A DNA stretch of 8,965 nt from Candidatus Desantisiibacteriota bacterium. GTDB taxonomy: Bacteria > UBA9089 > CG2-30-40-21. A model generated the notes under the pieces. That model saw nothing but the letters and a program-made list of their open reading frames with translations, was not told the origin of the DNA and did not search any database. Shown piece by piece: positions 1 through 6,160 of this stretch (position 1 is its first letter; every line of letters begins with the position of its first letter). The stretch is from assembly GCA_016208205.1 (NCBI GenBank), contig JACQYP010000014.1:1-8965 (forward strand), given 5' to 3'. The position numbers and the translations under genes are program-made.

Positions 1-2068
1 GATATATACCATATTTGCTAAAGCAAATGAATTAACAGCAACATTTACGGCAACAGGTACCGATGTTACACCACCAATAACCACAGATAATGCACCTAAA
101 GATTGGCAGAATGCTACGGTAACGGTTACACTTACAGCAACAGATCCCACTCCATCATCAGGTGTAGCCAGAACCTACTACTCTGTGAACCAAGGGACAT
201 GGACTGTTGGGACGGCTGTGATTATCACAAACGAAGGGACAAATACCCTGGCATACTATTCCGTGGACAACGCAGGCAATACCGAGACGACAAAGATATG
301 CACCATTTACATTGACAATACCCAGCCAATAACCACAGATAATGCCCCAACAGGATGGCAAAATACAAATGTCGTTACTTTGACCCCGGGAGATAGTCTT
401 TCCGGTGTAGCTACAACCTACTATTCTCTTAATCAAGGGTCATGGATTGAAGGGATAAGTCTTACTATTCCTGATGCAACAAACACCGTATCTTACTATT
501 CTGTTGACAATGCCGGTAATATAGAGGCAACAAAGACAAAGATGATCCAGATAGACAAGACACAGCCAACAACAACAGATGATGCACTTTCGGGCTGGCA
601 TAATAGTGATACAGTGATTACTTTAACTGCCGCTGACCCTCTCTCAGGTGTGGCTCAGACCTATTACACCACAGATGGTTCAACCCCAACCACAAGCTCT
701 GCTACAGGGACAACAATTAGCTTGACTGATGACGGTATGTATACGATCAAATACTTTTCAATGGACAATGCAGGAAATGCTGAAGCAATCAAGACAGCGA
801 CCAATATCGTAATGTTGGACAAGACCCCACCTGTTACAGGTGATAACGCACCTTCAAGTTGGCAACCTTCCACAGTAACCGTCACCTTGATTACAACCGA
901 CACCCTCTCTGGTGTGGCAAAGACCTACTATACCACAGATGGCTCAACCCCAACCACAAACTCCGCCACAGGAACAATCATCACCTTAACTACTGACGGC
1001 ACATACACCATCAAATACTTCTCAATTGATAGTGTGAACAATGCCGAAGCAATAAAGACAGCAGCCAATATCGTGAAAATAGACAAGACCCCGCCTGTTA
1101 TTATTATCAGCACCCCGGCAAATGGGGCTATCCTTCTTTCTACCCAAACCACTGTTACAGGCAGTATCACAGACATATCCATGGCTGATTACGGAACCTT
1201 GATCATCAATGGAATAGCAAGCACACTTGATATTACTGGAGATTCATTTACAGGCACAGCCACCCTCTGTTATGGAAAGAATACCGTCATTGTAGTCATT
1301 GTAGATAAGGCAGGAAATGCTGGTTCTGCTACACTCATCATTGAAGTAGTAACCGCAAAGGTGACCATTCCATCTAAGCAAACAGGTGAAATAGAGACAA
1401 CAGATGGAACAAAGATGGAGATTCTAAAAAATTACATGGGTACAATGACCCCTACTATTAATAATAGTCCAAAAGAGGCAAATTTTGCTGTGGCTGATCA
1501 GAATCTGCCAAGCGGAGTTGACATATCGCAGTTGGCTGAGACAGTGCGGGAATTCAAGCTGTTTGATGAAGAAAACGCAACAGTCGGTACAACCACAGGC
1601 AAATTCAAAATCACCATTCCATATCCAGCCACCATACCTGATGATAAGGCTAAGGATCTTAGAATCTTCTGGATGGATCCATCTGCTAATAGTTGGAAGT
1701 TGATAGGCGGCACAGTGGATACAGCCAACTATACTGTTACCATAGAGGTAGATCATCTTTCCATCTACAGAGTCGCTTTTTATACATTTATTGCCAGCAA
1801 CCTGTCCAACATTCGTGTCTATCCCAATCCATTCAATGATAATTCTGCCAATTCAGGAATTACGATTGATCAGCTAAGCGAGAATGTTACCATCAAGATA
1901 TTTAATATAGCCGGTGAGTTGGTTGACGAGCTATCGGGTATAACAGGAAAAGCCCAATGGGATGCAAAGAATTCATCAGGAGAAAAGGTTGCTTCTGGAA
2001 TATATATCTATCTTGCAATAGATAAAGATGGCAGGAAGGCAACTGGAAAGGTTGCTATCATCAGATAA
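1..2068 (+). CDS. C-terminal part of a large repeat-containing secreted or surface protein with a FlgD-like/type-A sorting domain
   Basis: The reading frame is open from base 2 to the TAA at 2066-2068 (688 codons). The start lies outside the window, so the true N-terminus and any signal peptide are not seen. Numbering from the first visible codon, residues about 25-364 are four Ig-like repeats of 80-88 residues. Repeats 1-2 carry a TYYS.NQG.W core like OmpL47-type domains. Repeats 3-4 carry TYYTTDGSTPTT, typical of chitobiase/hexosaminidase C-terminal domains. All end in a YYSVDNAGN- or YFS-type strand. Residues about 365-450 are a different Ig-like domain, followed by a region with IFWMDPSANSWK. 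The end, from about residue 600, has YPNPFN (607-612), a GEKVASGIY strand and a final VAIIR, as in FlgD-like or type IX secretion type-A sorting domains. Such proteins are exported and sit at or beyond the outer membrane; the precise role (adhesion, S-layer, sheath) cannot be told. No catalytic domain is visible. It is unrelated to the ribosomal operon downstream. Confidence 0.85.
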   Translation, partial: IYTIFAKANELTATFTATGTDVTPPITTDNAPKDWQNATVTVTLTATDPTPSSGVARTYYSVNQGTWTVGTAVIITNEGTNTLAYYSVDNAGNTETTKICTIYIDNTQPITTDNAPTGWQNTNVVTLTPGDSLSGVATTYYSLNQGSWIEGISLTIPDATNTVSYYSVDNAGNIEATKTKMIQIDKTQPTTTDDALSGWHNSDTVITLTAADPLSGVAQTYYTTDGSTPTTSSATGTTISLTDDGMYTIKYFSMDNAGNAEAIKTATNIVMLDKTPPVTGDNAPSSWQPSTVTVTLITTDTLSGVAKTYYTTDGSTPTTNSATGTIITLTTDGTYTIKYFSIDSVNNAEAIKTAANIVKIDKTPPVIIISTPANGAILLSTQTTVTGSITDISMADYGTLIINGIASTLDITGDSFTGTATLCYGKNTVIVVIVDKAGNAGSATLIIEVVTAKVTIPSKQTGEIETTDGTKMEILKNYMGTMTPTINNSPKEANFAVADQNLPSGVDISQLAETVREFKLFDEENATVGTTTGKFKITIPYPATIPDDKAKDLRIFWMDPSANSWKLIGGTVDTANYTVTIEVDHLSIYRVAFYTFIASNLSNIRVYPNPFNDNSANSGITIDQLSENVTIKIFNIAGELVDELSGITGKAQWDAKNSSGEKVASGIYIYLAIDKDGRKATGKVAIIR
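74..1093 (+). repeat. Four in-frame tandem Ig-like repeats within the surface protein gene
   Basis: Successive units begin at 74, 326, 566 and 830, and the last ends at 1093. Unit lengths are 252, 240, 264 and 264 bases, all multiples of three. Each opens with a PxTTDNAPxxWQ-like stretch and ends with a DKTxP or DNTQP linker. Units 3 and 4 are close to each other at DNA level, including the stretch around CAACCCCAACCACAA (about 680 and 944). Units 1 and 2 share CCAATAACCACAGATAATGC at 74 and 326. The sequence therefore shows two sub-families, consistent with recent duplication inside an older repeat array. Confidence 0.85.
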
Positions 2069-2084
2069 AAATAAAAGCCAGGCG

Positions 2085-2296
2085 GTAACTACTCAGGTAT
2101 CCAGAATTCAGAATAAACATGGAGTAAGCAGCTCCCTGCATTCGCAGGGACAAGCCTTAATGTATGAAAAACCATCACAGCTTGATGCCTGAACAATTGA
2201 TTTACCATACATTCTGACTTCTGACTCCTGAATTCTGTATTCTGACTATCCTTGAGTAATTATATGTGATGAAAATAACAATAGCTGAGTAGTTAC
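2085..2296. repeat. MITE-like foldback element, 212 bp, with 16-bp terminal inverted repeats
   Basis: The ends GTAACTACTCAGGTAT (2085-2100) and its reverse complement at 2281-2296 match at 15 of 16 positions. The first 12 bases are perfect. Inside are nested inverted repeats: AATGTATG (2159-2166) with CATACATT (2206-2213), and TCCCTGC (2133-2139) with GCAGGGA (2144-2150). A degenerate second copy of the end, TTGAGTAATTA, lies at 2252-2262. CTG recurs every 7 bases at 2214, 2221, 2228, 2235 and 2242. No coding frame is recognisable and no target-site duplication is visible at either edge. It fits a non-autonomous miniature element or an extragenic foldback repeat; copies elsewhere in the genome would decide. 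It lacks a T-run, so it is not a classical terminator for the upstream gene. Confidence 0.6.
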
Positions 2297-2318
2297 AAAA
2301 AAATATTAAAAAAATATG

Positions 2319-2347
2319 TTGACAAATCAGGATACCAATGATATAAT
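2319..2347 (+). promoter_or_regulatory. Consensus sigma70-type promoter with extended -10, driving the str–S10 operon
   Basis: TTGACA (2319-2324) is followed by exactly 17 bases and TATAAT (2342-2347). Both hexamers are perfect matches to the vegetative consensus. A TG one base before the -10 (2339-2340) makes it an extended -10. A run of A/T tracts at 2296-2318 could serve as an UP element. Transcription would start near 2353-2356. It is the only convincing promoter seen upstream of rpsL, as expected for highly expressed ribosomal genes. It lies just beyond the foldback element. Confidence 0.85.
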
Positions 2348-2357
2348 ACATATATCA
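2339..2357. promoter_or_regulatory. Possible operator: perfect palindrome over the -10 and start site
   Basis: TGATATA (2339-2345) and TATATCA (2351-2357) form a perfect 7-base inverted repeat separated by 5 bases. It covers the -10 and the expected start point, where a dimeric repressor would block transcription. The region is very A/T-rich, so chance symmetry is a real alternative. Confidence 0.25.
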
Positions 2358-2693
2358 GCCGTTATGGTTGGATTTGCTTGTTATTAAATTTTGATTTTTA
2401 CTGTTGTCTGAAAAGCTTATCTGTTAAGGGATAATGTCAGGTGAGTGTTGCTTGGAAAGAGCAGTTTGAGTATGGTAACACAGACATTCTTGTCTGTGAT
2501 GGTGTTATTCTGAGTGAGCAGCTTGAGCGTGTTTGAGGGTAGAAATTCAAAAAGGGTGTAGGTGGGTTTTAATTTTTGGGGAAAATTGAACTCTTTCTTG
2601 CATTAAAAGCAGCTACGCTGCTTTTTTTCGTCTATAGGCACTTAAAAAAGTGTTGAATTAAATTTCATTTTTGGATATAAGTGGAGGAAAAGG
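2354..2693 (+). promoter_or_regulatory. Long structured 5' leader of rpsL, or a small RNA gene of about 275 nt
   Basis: Between the promoter and the rpsL start lie about 340 bases with no recognised protein. Three hairpins are visible. The first is CACAGACA/TGTCTGTG with loop TTCT (2479-2498), a perfect 8-bp stem. The second is an A/U-rich 9-bp stem with one G-U pair (2568-2576 with 2582-2590). The third is the terminator at 2605-2628. The first hairpin is flanked by near-identical 12-mers: GAGCAGTTTGAG (2459-2470) and GAGCAGCTTGAG (2516-2527). Promoter, structured body and terminator could be a stand-alone small RNA, or an attenuated leader where read-through gives operon mRNA. It does not show hallmarks of tmRNA, RNase P RNA or SRP RNA. 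No known ribosomal-protein leader motif was recognised. Confidence 0.5.
2605..2628 (+). terminator. Intrinsic terminator/attenuator in the str operon leader
   Basis: AAAAGCAGC (2605-2613), loop TAC and GCTGCTTTT (2617-2625) form a perfect 9-bp stem. It runs into seven T residues (2622-2628), a textbook rho-independent terminator. It lies downstream of the operon promoter and 65 nt before the rpsL ATG, so full termination here would silence the operon unless it is bypassed. The stretch AGCAGC at 2517-2522 is identical to its 5' arm and could in principle pair with the 3' arm as a weak antiterminator. The terminator call is strong; the regulatory role is inferred. Confidence 0.8.
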
Positions 2694-3086
2694 ATGCCGA
2701 CAGTTAATCAATTGGTGAGGAAAAATCGAGAAAAAATAGTAGAAAAAGGAAAAACACCTGCACTGAAGGCATGTCCTGTGCGAAAAGGGGTTTGTACCAG
2801 GGTATATACTACTACTCCAAAGAAACCTAATTCTGCCTTAAGAAAGGTAGCCAGGGTAAGGTTAACCAGTGGGTTTGAGGTAACAGCATATATCCCAGGA
2901 ATCGGTCATAATCTTCAGGAGCATTCGGTTGTGATTATTCGTGGTGGTAGGGTAAAGGATTTGCCGGGTGTAAGATACCATATTGTTCGAGGTGCACTGG
3001 ATATAACCGGGGTAAGCGGGAGAAAACGGTCAAGATCCAAGTATGGAGCAAAGAAGGCAAAGGCTGGAGCAGTAAAGAAGAAATAG
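2694..3086 (+). CDS. rpsL: 30S ribosomal protein S12
   Basis: This 130-residue protein matches bacterial S12 across its length (E. coli 124). S12 sits at the decoding centre and interface of the 30S subunit and helps tRNA selection accuracy. The signature [14 protein letters not shown] includes Lys43, and [13 protein letters not shown] includes Lys88 and Asp89. These correspond to E. coli K42/K87, both wild-type at the classical streptomycin-resistance positions, and to the aspartate methylthiolated by RimO in some bacteria. A short Lys/Ala-rich tail ends in KKK. The ATG is preceded by GGAGG (2683-2687) with 6-nt spacing. It is the first gene of the operon, behind a long leader and terminator. 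A 267-base spacer with repeat elements separates it from rpsG. Confidence 0.98.
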   Translation: MPTVNQLVRKNREKIVEKGKTPALKACPVRKGVCTRVYTTTPKKPNSALRKVARVRLTSGFEVTAYIPGIGHNLQEHSVVIIRGGRVKDLPGVRYHIVRGALDITGVSGRKRSRSKYGAKKAKAGAVKKK

Positions 3087-3090
3087 TATT

Positions 3091-3177
3091 ATAGGCTGAA
3101 GGTAAATAGGCTGTAGGCTGTTAGGAAAAGAAAAGCAAGGGAGATTAGTTGTTTGTCTGCAGTCTAATGGTCTATTT
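3091..3177 (+). repeat. Imperfect inverted repeat with CTG heptads after rpsL
   Basis: The left arm (3091-3125) has CTG at 3096, 3111 and 3118, the last two 7 bases apart, within TAGGCTG units. The right arm (3161-3177) is its near reverse complement. Aligned from AAATAG (3104-3109), every mismatch apart from one bulge is of the type that gives a G-U pair in RNA. The transcript could thus form a stem of about 17 bp with a loop of about 40 nt. It begins a few bases after the rpsL stop. It is of the same kind as the fusA–tuf element, which has closely related units. Confidence 0.6.
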
Positions 3178-3296
3178 CAACTGTCTCACAAGATGGCTAA
3201 TATATTGCAAATAACTTAAATTTGTGGCGATGTGTGGTATGGTTAGTGGTTATGTTGTCGGGATTGATGCTGTTATCACGATGGTAATTTGATTTT

Positions 3297-3340
3297 AACT
3301 GACAACTGACAACTGACAACTGACAACTGACAACTGACAA
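3297..3340 (+). repeat. Short tandem heptanucleotide repeat (AACTGAC, 6 copies)
   Basis: Six exact copies of AACTGAC occupy 3297-3338, followed by AA. They end directly against the rpsG Shine-Dalgarno (AAGGGG, from 3339). Exact tandem copies suggest recent slippage and possible copy-number variation. Heptanucleotide tandem repeats in spacers are known from cyanobacteria and some other bacteria. This one is in phase with the CTG-every-7 pattern of the other spacers here. Confidence 0.95.
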
Positions 3341-3353
3341 AGGGGTGAATAGT

Positions 3354-3824
3354 ATGCCGAGAAAGGGGCCAGCGAGGAGAAGGCCGGTATTGCCGGATCC
3401 GATTTTTAATAGTCAATTAGTGACAAGATTTGTAAATGTTATCATGAAGAAAGGGAAGAAGTCTATTGCTCAGGGGATTGTTTACGGTGCCTTTGATATT
3501 ATTCAAAATAAGACAAAAAACTCTCCCTTAGCTGTTTTTAAGCAGTCCTTAAATAATGCTCGTCCTCATGTAGCTGTAAAATCAAGGCGGGTAGGCGGTG
3601 CAACCTATCAGGTGCCTGTTGAGGTGCCTGAAGATAGGGGGATGGCATTGTCTATGAGATGGATTATTAATTTTGCTACACAACAGTCGGGAAAACCAAT
3701 GAAAGAAAAATTAGCACAAGAGATTATGAATGCAGCCAATAGTACTGGTTCGGCTATAAAGAAAAGGGATGATACCCACAAGATGGCTGAGGCAAATAAA
3801 GCCTTTGCTCATTATAAATGGTAA
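3354..3824 (+). CDS. rpsG: 30S ribosomal protein S7
   Basis: The 156-residue protein matches bacterial S7 in length and sequence, with MPRKGPARRR at the start, PDPIF, FVNVIMKKGKK, RVGGATYQVPVEV and the C-terminal KAFAHYKW. S7 binds the 3' major domain of 16S rRNA, nucleates assembly of the 30S head and contacts E-site tRNA. The ATG at 3354 was chosen over an in-frame GTG at 3345 because S7 proteins begin MPR and because AAGGGG (3339-3344) is then 9 nt away. In E. coli S7 is the translational repressor of the str operon and binds the rpsL–rpsG spacer. Here that spacer is 267 bases and filled with repeats, so the same control cannot be assumed. fusA follows after 54 bases. Confidence 0.98.
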   Translation: MPRKGPARRRPVLPDPIFNSQLVTRFVNVIMKKGKKSIAQGIVYGAFDIIQNKTKNSPLAVFKQSLNNARPHVAVKSRRVGGATYQVPVEVPEDRGMALSMRWIINFATQQSGKPMKEKLAQEIMNAANSTGSAIKKRDDTHKMAEANKAFAHYKW

Positions 3825-3878
3825 ATATGCACTTGTGTGATTGAAAATATGTAATTTAAGCTTAGGAGCGTGAAAGAA

Positions 3879-5987
3879 ATGGCAGTCGCAAGTGCGAAAG
3901 ATGGACGAAAGACGGATGGAAGAGCCTTCCCATTGTCTAAGATACGAAATATAGGCATAATGGCTCATATTGATGCAGGCAAGACAACCACAACCGAACG
4001 AATTCTTTATTATACCGGCAGGGTACATAAGATCGGTGAGGTGCATGATGGTGCAGCTACCATGGATTGGATGGAGCAGGAACAGGAGAGGGGGATTACT
4101 ATTACCTCTGCAGCAACAACCTGTTTCTGGCGTGATAATCGAATCAATCTCATCGATACTCCAGGACATGTTGACTTTACCATAGAGGTAGAGAGGTCAT
4201 TAAGGGTGCTTGATGGTGCTGTGACTGTTTTTTGTTCGGTGGGTGGGGTTGAGCCGCAGTCTGAAACAGTCTGGCGTCAGGCAGATAGATATCGTGTTCC
4301 ACGGATTACTTATGTAAATAAAATGGATAAGGTTGGTGCTGATTTCCATAAAGTGGTTTCCATGATGAGAGAGAGACTCATGGCAAATCCAGTACCTATT
4401 CAGATACCGATTGGTCAGGCAGAAAATTTTAAGGGTGTTATTGATCTGGTAGAGATGAAGGGTATAGTCTGGGATGGTGAAGAGCTGGGGGCAATCTTTA
4501 AGATAATAGATATCCCTTCAGAATTAAAAGAAGAAGCAGAGAAGCAAAGACATGATATGATTGAATCCTTGTCTGAGTTTGATGATGCCTTGATGGAAAA
4601 GTATATCCATGATGAGCCTGTTTCTAAGGATGAGATAAAGAGTGTGCTTAGAAAAGCAACATTAGCCTGTGAGATTTTTCCGGTGCTTTGTGGGACATCC
4701 TTTAAGAATAAGGGTGTTCAGCCGTTGCTCGATGCTGTTATTGATTATCTTCCTGCCCCTTCAGATGTGAAGGCAGTACTTGGGATGAATCCTGAAAAAC
4801 AGATGCAGGAAGAGAGAATGCCTGATGATGATGAGCCGTTTTCTGCTCTTTGTTTTAAGATAATGACTGATCCGTTTGTGGGTAATCTTACCTATACCCG
4901 GGTGTATTCAGGGAGTCTGGCATCCGGCAGTTATGTTTATAATGCTACAAAGGATAGAAAGGAAAGAATAAGTAGAATCCTGCTTATGCATGCTAATAAG
5001 AGAGAGGATGTTGACCAGATAAGAACAGGGGATATTGCTGCAGTGGTAGGCTTAAAGGATGTTATTACAGGTGATACCCTGTGCAGTTTAGATAATCCGA
5101 TTATCCTGGAGTCCATTCATATTCCGGAGTCGGTAATTTCAATGGCTATTGAGCCAAAAACAAGGGCAGATGAAGAGAAGTTGGGTGTAGCATTGTCAAG
5201 ACTTTCTCATGAAGACCCAACATTTCGGACATCTATTAATCGTGAGACAGGTCAAACCGTGATAGCCGGTATGGGTGAGCTTCATCTTGAGATATTGGTT
5301 GATAGAATGAAAAGAGAGTTTGGTGTTGAGGTGAATGTTAGTAAGCCGCAGGTGGCTTACAGGGAGACGATTAGAGAGGTTGTAGAAGAGGTTGAGGGCA
5401 AGTATATCCGTCAGAGTGGTGGACGGGGACAGTATGGACATGTATGGTTAAAGGTAGAACCCAATGAAGCAGGGAAGGGTTTCGAGTTTATTGATAAGAT
5501 TGTTGGTGGGGCTATCCCCAAAGAATATATCTCACCCATAGAAAAGGGTGTGAAAGAGGCTCTGGAGAATGGTGTGCTGGCTGGATTCCCAGTGGTAGAT
5601 GTGAAGGTAACACTTTTTGACGGTTCTTTCCATGAGGTGGATTCATCGGAAATAGCCTTTAAGAATGCTGCATCCATGGCTTTGAAAGAGGGAATGAAAA
5701 GGGCAAAGCCGGTTCTACTGGAGCCAATGATGAAGATAGAGATTGTCCTGCCCCAGGAATATATGGGGGATGCTATTGGTGATGTTAATTCTCGTCGCGG
5801 CAATGTTATGGAAATGGAAACCCGTCACGGTGTTCAGGTAATTCGAGGGGAAGTGCCGCTGGCTGAGATGTTTGGTTATGCAACGGTGATGAGGTCTTTT
5901 TCACAGGGAAGAGGAACATATTCGATGGAATTTGCTTATTATGCTGAGGTACCGAAGCATATAGCTGAAAAGATTATGGTAAAATAG
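3879..5987 (+). CDS. fusA: Translation elongation factor G (EF-G)
   Basis: This 702-residue GTPase drives translocation of tRNA and mRNA after peptide-bond formation. The G motifs are AHIDAGKT (29-36), RGITI (71-75), DTPGH (93-97) and NKMD (147-150). Domain II follows (about 300-400), then domain III with the GMGELHLEI segment. Domain IV has the tip loop [10 protein letters not shown] with His585, which reaches the decoding centre. Domain V ends with [11 protein letters not shown]. All are typical of canonical fusA EF-G rather than a paralogue. The ATG at 3879 follows AGGAG (3864-3868) by 10 nt; a GTG at 3870 is too close to it. The N-terminus before RNIGI is about 12 residues longer than in E. 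coli, charged and without an alternative start. The TAG stop lies inside the left edge of a foldback repeat. Confidence 0.98.
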   Translation: MAVASAKDGRKTDGRAFPLSKIRNIGIMAHIDAGKTTTTERILYYTGRVHKIGEVHDGAATMDWMEQEQERGITITSAATTCFWRDNRINLIDTPGHVDFTIEVERSLRVLDGAVTVFCSVGGVEPQSETVWRQADRYRVPRITYVNKMDKVGADFHKVVSMMRERLMANPVPIQIPIGQAENFKGVIDLVEMKGIVWDGEELGAIFKIIDIPSELKEEAEKQRHDMIESLSEFDDALMEKYIHDEPVSKDEIKSVLRKATLACEIFPVLCGTSFKNKGVQPLLDAVIDYLPAPSDVKAVLGMNPEKQMQEERMPDDDEPFSALCFKIMTDPFVGNLTYTRVYSGSLASGSYVYNATKDRKERISRILLMHANKREDVDQIRTGDIAAVVGLKDVITGDTLCSLDNPIILESIHIPESVISMAIEPKTRADEEKLGVALSRLSHEDPTFRTSINRETGQTVIAGMGELHLEILVDRMKREFGVEVNVSKPQVAYRETIREVVEEVEGKYIRQSGGRGQYGHVWLKVEPNEAGKGFEFIDKIVGGAIPKEYISPIEKGVKEALENGVLAGFPVVDVKVTLFDGSFHEVDSSEIAFKNAASMALKEGMKRAKPVLLEPMMKIEIVLPQEYMGDAIGDVNSRRGNVMEMETRHGVQVIRGEVPLAEMFGYATVMRSFSQGRGTYSMEFAYYAEVPKHIAEKIMVK

Positions 5988-6073
5988 GCTGTAGACTGTA
6001 GACTGTTAGGAAAATAAAGACGATGAAGTTTTCTAATCCTAACAGTCTAATAGCCTATAGTCTAATAGCCTGA
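5982..6073 (+). repeat. Foldback heptad repeat between fusA and tuf
   Basis: The left arm (5982-6011) has CTG at 5989, 5996 and 6003, exactly 7 bases apart. The right arm (6037-6073) is largely its reverse complement. TAGACTGTTAGGA (5999-6011) pairs perfectly with 6037-6049, and pairing continues outward with one-base bulges and G-U-type mismatches. The loop is about 25 nt. The fusA stop codon (5985-5987) is inside the left arm. No T-run follows, so it should not terminate; an effect on mRNA processing or stability is possible. Confidence 0.7.
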
Positions 6074-6085
6074 ATACAGTTTATT

Positions 6086-6138
6086 CCCTGTTAGCGGCAG
6101 GGTTATCAATAATAAACATATGTCGGTTTATACCGGCA
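6086..6138 (+). promoter_or_regulatory. Two small hairpins in the tuf leader
   Basis: CCCTG (6086-6090) pairs with CAGGG (6098-6102). TGTCGGT (6121-6127) pairs with ACCGGCA (6132-6138) through a 4-base loop, 7 bp including one G-U. The second hairpin ends 9 nt before the tuf Shine-Dalgarno AAGGAGG (6148-6154) and leaves it exposed. It may shield the tuf message end or mark a processing site. No promoter hexamers with good spacing were seen here. Confidence 0.35.
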
Positions 6139-6160
6139 CAAGAGATTAAGGAGGAAAAAA

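Noticed and set aside
664..1182. Two antisense frames (664-903 and 928-1182) with similar products
   Set aside because: They are mirror readings of surface-protein repeats 3 and 4; their similarity follows from the sense-strand duplication.
2133..2150. Terminator of the surface protein gene
   Set aside because: The 7-bp GC stem has no T-run after it and lies inside the foldback element.
2354..2628. tmRNA, RNase P RNA, SRP RNA or 6S RNA
   Set aside because: None of the conserved core sequences of the first three was found, and no long bubble-containing rod as in 6S RNA is evident.
3230..3292. 20-codon hydrophobic ORF in the rpsL–rpsG spacer
   Set aside because: No ribosome binding site, very short, no family recognised; best regarded as chance.
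3297..3340. CRISPR array
   Set aside because: The units are 7 bases with no spacers between them; this is a simple tandem repeat.
3345..3353. GTG at 3345 as the rpsG start
   Set aside because: It falls within or against the Shine-Dalgarno, and S7 proteins begin MPR, matching the ATG at 3354.
3870..3878. GTG at 3870 as the fusA start
   Set aside because: It lies 1 base after the AGGAG, too close for initiation; the ATG at 3879 is better placed.
3711..4169. 152-codon antisense ORF across rpsG and fusA
   Set aside because: It runs opposite two conserved genes, shows no recognisable domain, and has no reason to be expressed.
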